Shown here: positions 11,197 through 23,100 of the stretch, in pieces | Numbering within the stretch: position 1 is the first letter of the stretch | Layout: every line of letters starts with the position of its first letter | From: Nemopilema nomurai | Taxonomy: Eukaryota > Cnidaria > Scyphozoa > Rhizostomeae > Rhizostomatidae | DNA length: 64,000 nucleotides | Direction of reading: 5' to 3' | NCBI GenBank assembly: GCA_003864495.1 | Contig: ML133437.1 | Span: 2,294,001-2,358,000 of the forward strand | Notes under the pieces: generated by a model | What the model was told of the DNA's origin: nothing | What the model saw: the letters and a program-made list of their open reading frames with translations, nothing else | Databases searched by the model: none | Program-made: the position numbers and the translations under genes

Positions 11197-14100
11197 ATGT
11201 CCATGCGTTTGACTTGGTCCAGGGTCAGACTCTATCCAAGTTTTGTGGACATTCTCCCATCATTGAGGAATATGAGACTGCAGACTAAAACACTATCTTC
11301 AGATATCATCAGTGAGTCAAAAGAGCTCACTAGCGGAGAAATGGTGAGTTCGTTCTTTCAAAATAAGCCGATTAGGTTTGAGCTTCAGCCCACGAGACTT
11401 TGTAGGCCTAAATAAAAGTTGTTTTTAGAAAACTCTTCACGAAAAATTCAGCGAATATCAAGTTATGAAATGTGGTCCATTCAAATTAGTTCTAGACCTT
11501 TTTCCCGGAATCTTTATGTGGTATGTTTTAGATTTGTAAATCCCCCACCTATTGAAAATTTCAAAATTTCAGAAGCAATTCTTTATTTCGAATGATTTGC
11601 TGTGTCCTTATTTTGCTAAGTATATTTTGCTGCTGTCGAGCGTAATATCGTATCTTGGATATTACTCATAATGAGACATCTTCAAATCTTACAATATTAT
11701 TCATTTATATTTATAATATAATATAATCTAAATTCATTGAAATTTAGAATGAGGATCAGAGCAGTACCAAAAATTCTGAACAGAAAAGTGGAGATTTCAG
11801 TAATTTCAGAATATCTTCCAAGACCATAAAAAAACTTGAGGGTATGTGTACTGTAAATTAAACTATTCATCCTCTTGATTCTGGTTAAAATTGATAGATT
11901 GTTTTCTATGTAAGTTGTAGAATATCATGAATGTGTCAAGCTGAATTTCTGGTACACAGAATTACTGTTGTTTACATGGAGACTTACTGAACTTGTTTTT
12001 TGCAGATATTAAATGTCCAACAGATAACTTTTATTCTTTAAGTTGGTAGAACAATTTTATAGTTGAACTTGCAATGAAAATTAAGTGCAATTCTCTATGA
12101 TATCCTGTTCTAGCTTTTCTTCCTTTGTTGCAGTGATAGTCCTGCAGGTAATGCCATATAGTTAGAAAATGGTATTGTAATTGTGAAAGTAAATCCATTG
12201 CAAAATTTGTTGTTATTATCTTTTAGAGAGAGGAATCACACATCTCTTCCCTATTCAAACAAAAACATATGACTATGTCTATGATGGCTTGGATGTTATT
12301 GCCAGAGCCAGTATGTATTTTCCTTTTTTTCTTAGTTTCATTAGTTCACAAAGATTTCTAGATATTGCTTCGATAAGATGCATGTATAGTGGGTAGAGTT
12401 AACGTAAAGCAGGTTTCTATGATCATAAATAGCATGATTTTGCAATAGAACAAGCTATTTTATAAACCAAGACCTTTTTACAATCTAATAATTTGTACCA
12501 TGATTTGCAAGTTATTTTTTTTACTTTTGATATTTCTCATTCTTTGAATCATTCTCTTTCTTAGAAACGGGCACAGGAAAAACTGTAAGTTGAAATCACA
12601 TTTTTTTCACAAAGTAGTAAATCTAGATACATGTTTAGCTGTATTTTTTTTATTTCTGCATGTTTCATTTTTCTAGCCATATGTGCCACTTTCATCTCAC
12701 TAAAGTGTTTATAATAATTGCTTTCAACAGGGATTTCCTATTTTTTTACCCTATGGTTTATTTTTTAGGCTGTCACATTTATGTTAGTCAAATAATTTTT
12801 TCTGTTTTTTTTATAAAGTGCATGTAGAAAATTTTTATTTTCCATTTAAATTTGATGAGCTGTTATAAAAATGAAGCTGTATTTGTTTTGGCTTCTACAT
12901 ATAATAAAAGTGTGATTTTTCTTTAGCTTTCATTTGCACTACCACTTTGTGAAAAGCTGAGAGAGATCAAGCAAGTGAAAGAGAGAGGAAGACTTCCTAT
13001 TGTAAATATCACATTTTGTTTTAAACCTTAACCCACAATCTATATATACTTTGTTTTGCATTGTTTTTTTCTGGATGATAAATATATTGCCTATTGTCTT
13101 CTTTGTTCACAATTGCGGCTTTAACATCTATCATGTGACTTGTAACACAGTTAGTGAAGTATAGCATTTTATATTTTATCAAATGAGCAAAGCTTTTATG
13201 AATTACTAACTGGCTTTGCAATTTTTCAGGTGTTGACACTGGCACCAACTAGGGAGCTTGCAATTCAGGTAAAGATGCTTGCCCTATAATGATCTTATTT
13301 GTACTTTGTTGATCAGTAAATTAAAATGGTTTTATCAGATAGACCTATTCTTGAAATCCTTTTACTTCTTGTGCAGATTTTGAAGGAATTTGAACTGATA
13401 AAAAGCAAGAAGTTATCAACAACCTGTGTTTATGGAGGTACATCATATGATTCTCAAGGTGAGTTTCATTTCTCAAGTTGATGCAAATGCTTAAAAACTC
13501 ATTTTCTATGCCTTATCTAAAATTCACTTTAGTTTCAGTGTGAAATATACTTTGACTGGTTAATAAGTGATGCTTTGTAAACCTTTGTGTTGCTGTTTCT
13601 GTGTAACCCTTACTTATCATGCTGACTACAGAAAGGCAATATTGTTGGGTGATAAAATTTTTATGTGTTTATGATTGGTTGGTGATGCTGTTGATTACAC
13701 TGATCAACAACCAGCTTAATCTTTTTGACATGTATGTATTTTTCAGAGGCTGCATTTCGAAATGGACTGGACATTTTGGTGGGAACACCGGGTCGAATAT
13801 TCGACCATATAGAAAGAGGAAACTTGGATTTGTCGCAATTAAAGTAAGTATTTAATGCTAATCTGCATCAAACAGATACTGAAGCATCAGGGCTTTTTTA
13901 GTTGATGTGTGTATGGGTATCATAGCCATCTTGAGTAGGGAACAAATGCCTTTTTGGACACATTTTTCACCATGTTGTTTCATAGCTTTGTCACCTTGTT
14001 CTATACCCTGTTAGCTAACATGGCTCAATTTTATTTTAATCAAATTTAATAATGTACAATTTAAATAAAAATTGTATTTTTGCTTGCGCATTGTCCATCA

Positions 14101-17100
14101 ACTTGGCATTTTCTATACCTGAAAATATTTGGATAGAATCATTTCCTTTTCAAAAGCTTTCATAAATATGTTATAGTTTTCCAAGACTATTGTGGTTTAT
14201 TGGTTGGCTTTTTGGCATTTCTCATTTGTTTCTGATGCAGTAGCAGTGTGGTACAAAGCGCAATTATTTTGTCTGTCTGGGTGTAAGAAATAATTTTTTT
14301 TGTTTCAGGCATGTAGTATTAGATGAAGCAGATAGAATGTTGGAAATGGGCTTTCAAGAAAAAGTGGATGAAATCCTAAAAACTGCCTATACTCAAGGTA
14401 TGTGGAAAACCTACCCTTTATGTTGCATTCTTCCACTGTAAAATTACATTTTGCTCTGTGCTTTGAATGATTGTTTAATGCAAAAATCTTCAATGCCCGC
14501 AAATTTTGGATATTAGTTGTCTATCAAGGTCATTTTATCAACTGTAATCACTAATGATGCAGAGAAGCAACTAGAATATGATGTATTGATAGCACAAGTT
14601 TGTTAGATATAAATGCAAACCATTCGAGGCACTCTGAGGCCCTGAGTAAGCTGTTTCTTGTGTGTTACAATCGCCAACAGCTAAGCCTCTGAGTAAATCT
14701 TTTCCGTGTAGGGAAACCCCAAACACTGCTGTTTTCTGCAACCGTGCCACCGTGGGTGAAGAAGGCGAGCAAGAAATACATGGGAGAGGACAAGAAGCTT
14801 GTCGACCTTGTTGGGGAAGGTGGTGACCAGACAGCTAGCGGGGTCGAGGTGGGTTCTGCCGTTGCTGCTGTTTTGCCCCCATTGGGGCAACTGCTTGGTT
14901 GTTCGATGCAATTGGGCAAGGGAAGGGCATGCTCGAGTAAATGCATTCGACGATCCCAATGATTTAGATAACTCTTTTTGTATCATTGTTTTTGCCCCTT
15001 ATGGAGAAAATGTCTTGGTTGCTTGCAAAGATCGGAAAAGGGAACTACGCGTTCGAGTTAATACACACAAGGATCAAGTTCATTTCGATCATTCATTTTA
15101 TTATCGTTATTTTTGCGGTAATTCCATCGCTTTACTCAGCTGCATTGTCCTTACAGCACAAGGCACTTCGATGCCCATACCACGAGAGAGCTTCCACGAT
15201 TGCCGATATTGTACAGGTAATGCGTGCGTTCATGCCATACAGGTTCAGTGGTCTCTTTTTGATGCTCGAATTTGTCACGTAAGCTTACAGCCTCGAGTTG
15301 AAAAAGCTTCTATGTGAAGGTTCATGTGATTGGCTCATTCCAGATGATATAGTTGTAGAAAATAGTCATCAATGCTGGAATTGTATTTGCGAAGGTTCAG
15401 TTCTAGAGATGCAAATCGGCTTCCCTCGCTACTCTTCCGTCCTCTTGCACTTCAGACTTCAAACTCCAACTTCTACGTTGCTCTAAACATGGTTTGGCAA
15501 TCAAGTGTTTGCATCCGTGCCTTTGCCTAGATAAATTTGATCAATTTAAGTGCATCACTTGAAAGTAAGTTGATTTCTCTCGTCTCAGGTATACAGTGGT
15601 GCACATGGTCGCGCAATGATTTTCACCTCAACCAAAAAAGAAGCCAATGAACTCGCACTTAACTCAGTTTTGAAGCAGGAAACTCAAGTTTTGCACGGAG
15701 ATATAAACCAGGCTCAAAGGGAAATTACACTCAGCAGTTTTCGCGAAGGAAAGATCCGGGTGCTTGTTGCAACGGATGTAGCTTCTCGTGGTCTCGATAT
15801 TCCAGAAGTGGATCTCGTCATTCAAACAGAACCGCCTGCGGTATGTTGGTCGGACCAAATTCTGTATTAATCCGGTCTACTTTCATTCTTATTAGTTTTG
15901 TTGCTGATTGTTTCTAGGTTTATTTTTGTTTATTTTGTTGTTCTTATACTATATATATATATTTTTAATGGATACCATTGGCTGATACATTTCCCCCGCT
16001 TCTACCCCAAGGGTCTTATTATCTCGATTCTTTTATTCTAATGGATTGGTTTCATTAATGACATAAGCTAATTTCTCATCAGCTTATTGTGTGTATAGAA
16101 GATATTTAGGGTGTGATAGATGAGTAAAGATGATAACGCAAAGATGAAAAATATGTGAACTATTGTTAAGTACGCTGAAAATGGATATAGTTGTTGCTAG
16201 GGCCGGACTAGTATAGGGCGATGAAAGCCGTCTTAAAGAGCGAGTTCTCTTGGAGTACTTGTAGAAGTCTTGGGCGTTAACACAGGTTGAACTGTGACAT
16301 TGCTATTGGCACCGTTGTCTATTCCCCCTTTTCTCCCACAGGACATCGAGTCGTACATTCACAGATCCGGACGCACCGGAAGGGCAGGAAGAACCGGAGT
16401 TTGTATCGTCTTTTATAAACCGAACCAGGAATACTTGTTACAGGCGGTGGAAAAACAAGCGGTTGGTAGAGCAATTAGAATCAAATTTCTGCTTTGATTA
16501 TTTGTTAAAAACATAGGACTTGCTCTTTGCTCTTTGTAATTTCAACCACTCGGTTTCAGGGGTCCCTCTTAGGGCCTAAGTCATAGCCTATTGCGAGCAT
16601 CGGCCTAGCGTGGAATTTTTTTACGGACAGTCCGTTTGAAACGTAGCTCATTAAACATAAGTAGGCCCTCTTTGCCGTGTCCTAGAGCTTTTTCCAATGA
16701 ACTGACTCAATTTCGAAAGATAAGTATGTCAAGGTTTACAAATTTGTCAACTTCGAATATCAACTTGCCAGATGCGTGGTTCCTCTTTGTGCCGCTAGGT
16801 TTATGTCCCTATGAACGAAGGAGAGAATTCTTATCGAAGTAAAATGCAACTCAATGGATGTGCTGCTTGAGGCGATGGCGGGCGGTTGTAAGGCAATATT
16901 TCTATGCACGTTCTTTAGAATCAGACCACAATCTTGAGCACGCGGAAGAATAACTTGAAGCCATGATGTATCGTTTGAAATGATTTTACATCAAACACCG
17001 TTTTCTAAGATAATGAGTCATCCAATGTTTTTAAGCTGTATTTTGGCCATTCTTGTGGGCGTGTTTCGAGGAAAATCTAAGGTTCAGTTGATGATTGATG

Positions 17101-20100
17101 CACAAATTTTGATAGAGCTAGTTCAAGAAGCTAGCAGACAGGCATGTGAAGTTGGTAATTGAATACACGTCGATGCTTGTGAACATAGATATTGTTCTCG
17201 ATAAATCCAAATACTCCTTCAGCAATTTGAAGGTTACACACAGACCGGAAAGTTAGAACATAAAATTTTCGACTTTAATCTCGAAGCTTACCTTGTAAGC
17301 GCTAAACCCAACATATTTCTTTACCTTGTTGAATTACGGCTTGCTCTTTGCATCTCTATGAGTGTATAAAATATCGAAGTTAATAAATTATTCAGTCTAC
17401 TAAGCTTTGAAAAGTTTGACGTTAAAATATTTACTGTGAAAATAATTGTTTACAGCGAATCCGATTCACACGCATTGGTGCCCCGCAGCCGTCAGATATC
17501 ATCAAAGCCTCTGCGAAGGATGCCACAAAGTGAGCTACTATGGGTCATGATTATTATGATTCATGTTGATTATGATTCATGTTGATTATGATTCATGTTG
17601 ATTATGATTCATGTTGATTATGATTCATGTTGATTATGATTGTTTCGACGTTGCTCGACGGGCCTCGTTCCTGTTCCGTATTGATAAAACGATAAAACGT
17701 ATTGATAAATTTGCTAAATGAAGAGCATGAGTATCTAATTGCTGAGATTTGCATGGACAAATGTAAGTAAGAAATTACAAATGGTTTAAGCATCGATAGA
17801 GAATCTCTGAAGACATGTTCGGGTTTTTTTATTTATATTTTAGGCTACATTAATGTCATTGATGAGATGGTGACATGAAAAGTATATTGGATGATAATAA
17901 ATCTTCTCCAATTGTCTCCTAGGTCACTAGACACTGTGTCAAAAGAAATGGCAAGTCTCTTCGAATCGACTGCAAGGGATTTGCTTGCATCGAACGATGC
18001 CGTTGAGGTATTATCCAAGGCATTGGCCGTGGTATCCGGGACCACGGAGATGAAGACTCGCTCACTGCTCTCGTCACAGGCTGGTTTCACCACCTTCCTC
18101 ATCCGGCAGAACTGGGAGCTGCGAGGCACGGGCCTTATTTGGAAAATGTTGAAAGAGGACCTGGCGGAGGAGGCTGTCGATCAAGTGCGAGGCATGAAGC
18201 TGTGCAAAGACAAACTGGTATGGACCTGTTCTAATTTTCTCATTTTCACGAGACTTTTTTCCCTTTTGCATCAACCCGACAAAAAACCCAGCTCGTTGGA
18301 AATGGATTTTGATTTATCAGGGAAAATAGCTAGATCTATTGATAAATTTTGAGCCATTGGAGACTTTGACTAGAAACTCTTCTTTGTAATACTCGTATGT
18401 TAGACAGTTGTCAATTCCTTAATTGACTGGGATTTCTCCTTTTAAGAAGCAGTATAGTTTGACCAGTTTTGCATCACTCCATTAAAAGCACATGGAAGGA
18501 TGCCGTCAAACATTTGGCACTCGGGCCCATGACGTCACAAAACATTGTGTACGAAGTTGTCTCTCGGAAATATCAGCAATTTAGCCACCCATTTTTAGCA
18601 AACGGCCTAAAGCGGCCATTCTCTTTGCTGGCGCTGTTGCCCCTTCCATCTCTTATTCACTGCCAACAGCACCTATAGCATCATTAATTGAAGATACTTT
18701 CATCTTTTTTCATGGTTTGTCGTGAATATTAGCGTTTTTGCTGTACATTTTCCCCGGACGTAGAACTGGTTTATGATGGTGATGTGATGATGATGATGAT
18801 GATCATGATGATGACAATGATTTGAAATTTCTTTAATTCGCAGGCGGCTGTGTTTGACGTTCCCGATGCGCTTAAGGACACCTTCAAGGTTTGTGGGCCA
18901 TTTAGTCGAAGTGTTCAATATCTGTTTTGTAGCCAAGAATTTTGCATGACAAACGGTTTGCTAGGTGAAGGCAGGCCTCTGATGGATACAAAGTCGCGTT
19001 ATTCAACAACAATTGCTTAGGTGCATCCGCCAACGCCGAAGTTGATAATTACCCTCGTCAAACGAATACATACTAACGTCGGAAAATGAACAAAAGCTGA
19101 CAAAATAGATAGCTTTTGAGAGTGAGTTCCAATTGTTTTGTCATATGGAAGAGAAAGGCAGACAAAAACAAAGCATTTCAAGTTGATTTACACAGTTGGC
19201 AGCCAAGTTAATAATTTTTGCAGTTTACTATGTCTCTTTTGTACAGGTAAAATTCTACAATATATCAAATGACGTTGCTTATGCGTTGCTAGGTGCGACA
19301 TCATTTGGTTCGATACATTCAATGTTGATTTATACTTAGAAGGAAGGTTGGAAATTTGATTTTGCTAACATTGTGCATCAGTAAGAACTACTCTCCACTC
19401 CATTGGAAGGGAAACCTCGGCTAAGTTTTCATTCTAACTGGTGTTGCCTCGTTTGATAAGAGGCGTTCGTGATCTAGGCGACACAGGTGTATTTAGATAA
19501 AGATTTGACATTGTTCAACAGCTTTTTAAGGAAAAGTTCCGCCCAAAAGACGGATGAGAGATATTGCTGAAGATAAGGGTCTCTTTTAACAGGAAATCTG
19601 ACAGCGTAGCCTATTTCATTTTGAAGATGTTTAGTTAGAAAATGATAGGCAATTGGTTTGCGTTTGATGTCCTTAAAAGCAGCTCATGCGAGATTAGGTC
19701 GTGGATAAGCTCTGCAGTAATGACGTAATGAGTCGCGGTACCACGTCATCTCAAATGCCGCGCGGCAACATCCTGAAAGTCGCTACAATTGCACGCGCGA
19801 TGCGAGGGACGAGGTCCTGTCTACCAGAAACATTTGTCAAAACGAGTGCGACTTTGACCGTTTTCGGGGCACGTGGTTCGCTTTATTGTTGAGTTGATTG
19901 GCGGTGCATTCAGGGCGCCTTCGTTGCAGGAAATTCAGCATGAACTTGCGCAATTGCTTGCTCGACAATATCACAATGGCGGCGTTCAACACTGAGTTTA
20001 TGTAAACAAGTTGGAGAGACCAAAAGAAGATGAGCACTTTATGTGTCTGCTGATTTGCATAGTGTTCCTTCTTGTACCGTGAATACGACATCATTGTCAC

Positions 20101-23100
20101 GACCGTGAAGTAAGGCAGGTAGCATATGGCCAGGGTGAGCAGCACGAAGATCATGGCCTTTGCGAAGTGAAGATGGTGCTTTTGCCTTCTTCTCGCGCTC
20201 TTCATTGTCTTGAGGGAGACCCGCGGTTCCTGCGTGACGACAATGGTGCCAGCCGGGATCACGGGCGGGTTGTTCTTGTCGAAGCAGAAGCCAGTGACGC
20301 GGTTGCGAATGGCGAAGTACGTCTTCGAGTAAACAGCGAAGATGATTACGATGATGGTCGCATTGATGGCCAGTGTCGCCGTGTGCATCATGAAGTAGAA
20401 GTCCTGCAGTGATGACGTAATGCTCATGGCCACGATCAGTGCGCACGTGACTGCATTGATGGCCACCAGGGTGCCGGCCCGTGCTTTCGTCATGTAGCTG
20501 TTGTACCGTGTCAGGTAGTTCATGTGCGTGAATCTGTCCATGGTGATGATCAGAATCATGATAACCGAGAACTGGCAGAAGGCTGTCTGCAGCGACTGCG
20601 CAGTTATTTCGACGGGGCAGCGGCCCTCGTGTGGCCGGCTGAGGAGGAGCACGGTGAGGCTCGGCTGGGTGAACAAGCCCACGCAGCAATCGGATATGCA
20701 CAAGTAGAAGATGAACTTGTACGAGATCGTTTTCACGAGGTCCAGTTTCCAAAGGCCATAGACGAGAAAAGTGTTGACCAGTATGTTGACGATTCCCGTG
20801 ACAGTGTTGAAGCCGGACAATGCATTGAGGTGCGACTGGCTCATGCAAGCGCTGCACGGGTACATCGTGGTGCAGTTCATCTGCCCCATTCTTTCCTCAC
20901 TGAAGATTTGTCTTCTATTGTCTCAACTTTTTAATGCGCTGACTATGAGGCTGCTACAAGTCACGTCTTGTTCAGCTTGACCAGAAAACAGCGCGATTTC
21001 ATAAAACGACGCTTGTTCTTCAATTTCCCATTCCCATTATCCTTCTACCGGTCTGTCGGTCGCTCTCCCAGACTGGCCGCAATCGGAGCTCGTTCGAGGA
21101 GTAGGTTTCTGGCTAGTTTACCCGAGAGGCCGTTCGGAAGTGCATACGCACCGCGGGCTTTTCCATCTCATCACATTTCTTTTAAACCTTGTTTTGTGGC
21201 TGCCGATTGCGTGTTTCTCTCCAACAGAAAACCTTTACCTACCTGAGGTTTGTCTTTCGCTTGTTCAAAAGCTTGCTTTGCGGTTGTTGAAACGATGCGT
21301 TGCCAATCGCGTAAGCTTATTTTCTTATGTACCGCCTGGCTGTCTAGCTGTCCTCCACGCCGTCTCGGAATATCCTTAAAAGGAGAATTAAGCGTTCGCT
21401 AATTAAGGAGAGCCCAAAGCCACTTGTATTCTCGTCGAGATGGAAGCCTGGCTGGTGATTCATGTGCTAATCAGCTACAAGGTCCTGTCATATTCGACGT
21501 CCTGCAACACTCTGGCGGCAATCAACTGTTAATTCCAAGCATCGACTACGCCCGCATCGAGCAACCGGGCCATCCGCGTCCTACTTGGTCAATCCGCGCT
21601 CGCTCTCCAGTCCGTTCCCCGCGCGCAACTTCACCTCCTAGAAGACAAGCGAACCTTTCTTTGTCGACGACTCTCTTCTCTGTCGTGCGCTATCGTCCTT
21701 CTTGCAAGACTCAAATACTCATTTGGCTTTCACATTTTCGTCAATATTTGCGCTATGTTTCGATGGTTTTACTGTTGCTGCATTGTTTCTTATCGCCGGT
21801 GTACTCTTCTTGTTACCAGCGTTTCTTTATTGCTTTAGATAGCATTATTCATTGTTCAACACATAAGATGCCCTTCTCTCCTCATGACCTGCTACCAGCT
21901 TCATCGCCCATTTTGTTCAAAATCGCTTAGTCTCTTAATCCACATGTCGCTGCGCCATGATTGGTTAGTTCAGCTGTTTCTTCACTGAAGATTTTTTGAC
22001 TTTCAGGCGATTGTTTCTACTTGACCTGGGCTTTTTCTCGAAATCGCACACTGATCTCAAGAGCACTTACCACAACTCGACGTTACGAGCTTAAAACAGT
22101 CGTTGACCTCTCTTCTATCACCAACTTTACGGTCTGGCTCGTCATAGTCTTTCAAGCAATTGGAGGTTAATTGCAGTGCACCTAGATACAGATCTTCGCT
22201 CACGCAAAACACGTGATTTGGACCATGTGTCTGTTTCAGCGGACTAATTAAATTTAAAGCCTGGAATTGCAACCTTATTTTTGGCTGAGATTCTTCTCTT
22301 TCGTATAATTTAACTCACATTTCTCTCCTTGTTCATGAAGGTCAGACTGCAACGGTTATTTGTGCAATTGTCCGTTAAACAAATTTCGTGAGCGGAATCG
22401 TTGTTTGGAGTTAAGACATTGCTATCTTCACTGTGTCTTACTGGTGATCAATTATTCATGTGGTCAATCTTAAATTGAGTTTTCTTTTTAAGAGTGCGTC
22501 TTCTCATAGATTTAAGAGCATACTTTCTCCATGCATTCTATGCATAACGCAGAGCTGTTGCTCGCCTTGTGCTCTCAATGTCTCGTTTGCAGGGCCTACT
22601 GTTGTTCATGGCCTAACACGTGTGCAACAAACGATCAAATATTTGATTAACTAAAGGAGATCTCGCGTAGTTTTAGGAGTCAACGCTGCCAAGCTGAGGT
22701 TTTAATTGGATGTGTTTGCCCAAGGCTCACTCGTTGCATCGATTAGACACGGATTTGTTGCCATGGACTTGTTGCCATGGACTTGTTGCCATGGACATGC
22801 AAGGTAGTCGAATTAATTCAGTGTCCACGCCAAACAGTGTATGCCTTCTGGAGCACAGTCAAATGTGTAGCTGTATAGCTGGGGGCAGTGCCTGGGGGTC
22901 TAAACAGGGTTCATGAGGGTAGATGATTTGAAATGAAGTCGTCCCTCTGTCAAGTATGAAGTTCAGACCAGATATTTGTAACGACTCCTTTCAAATAATC
23001 TCTTTCCATGATCTACATGGAAATTCTTTCTTTCTATTTTAAGTGTTCCGTGTATTTTCTTGTGAGTTGCTTTTCGATTTCCAGAAAGAAGCCTCAATTT

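Noticed and set aside
14799..15317. 172-codon plus-strand ORF
   Set aside because: It is out of frame with the helicase exons it overlaps and is kept open by a degenerate intron duplication.
20039..20934. 272-codon minus ORF and 136-codon plus ORF over the GPCR
   Set aside because: Shadow frames of the GC-rich GPCR coding sequence; no hydrophobic pattern or family motif.
21424..21930. 168-codon plus-strand ORF
   Set aside because: No recognisable domain, composition like surrounding non-coding DNA, no supporting splice sites.
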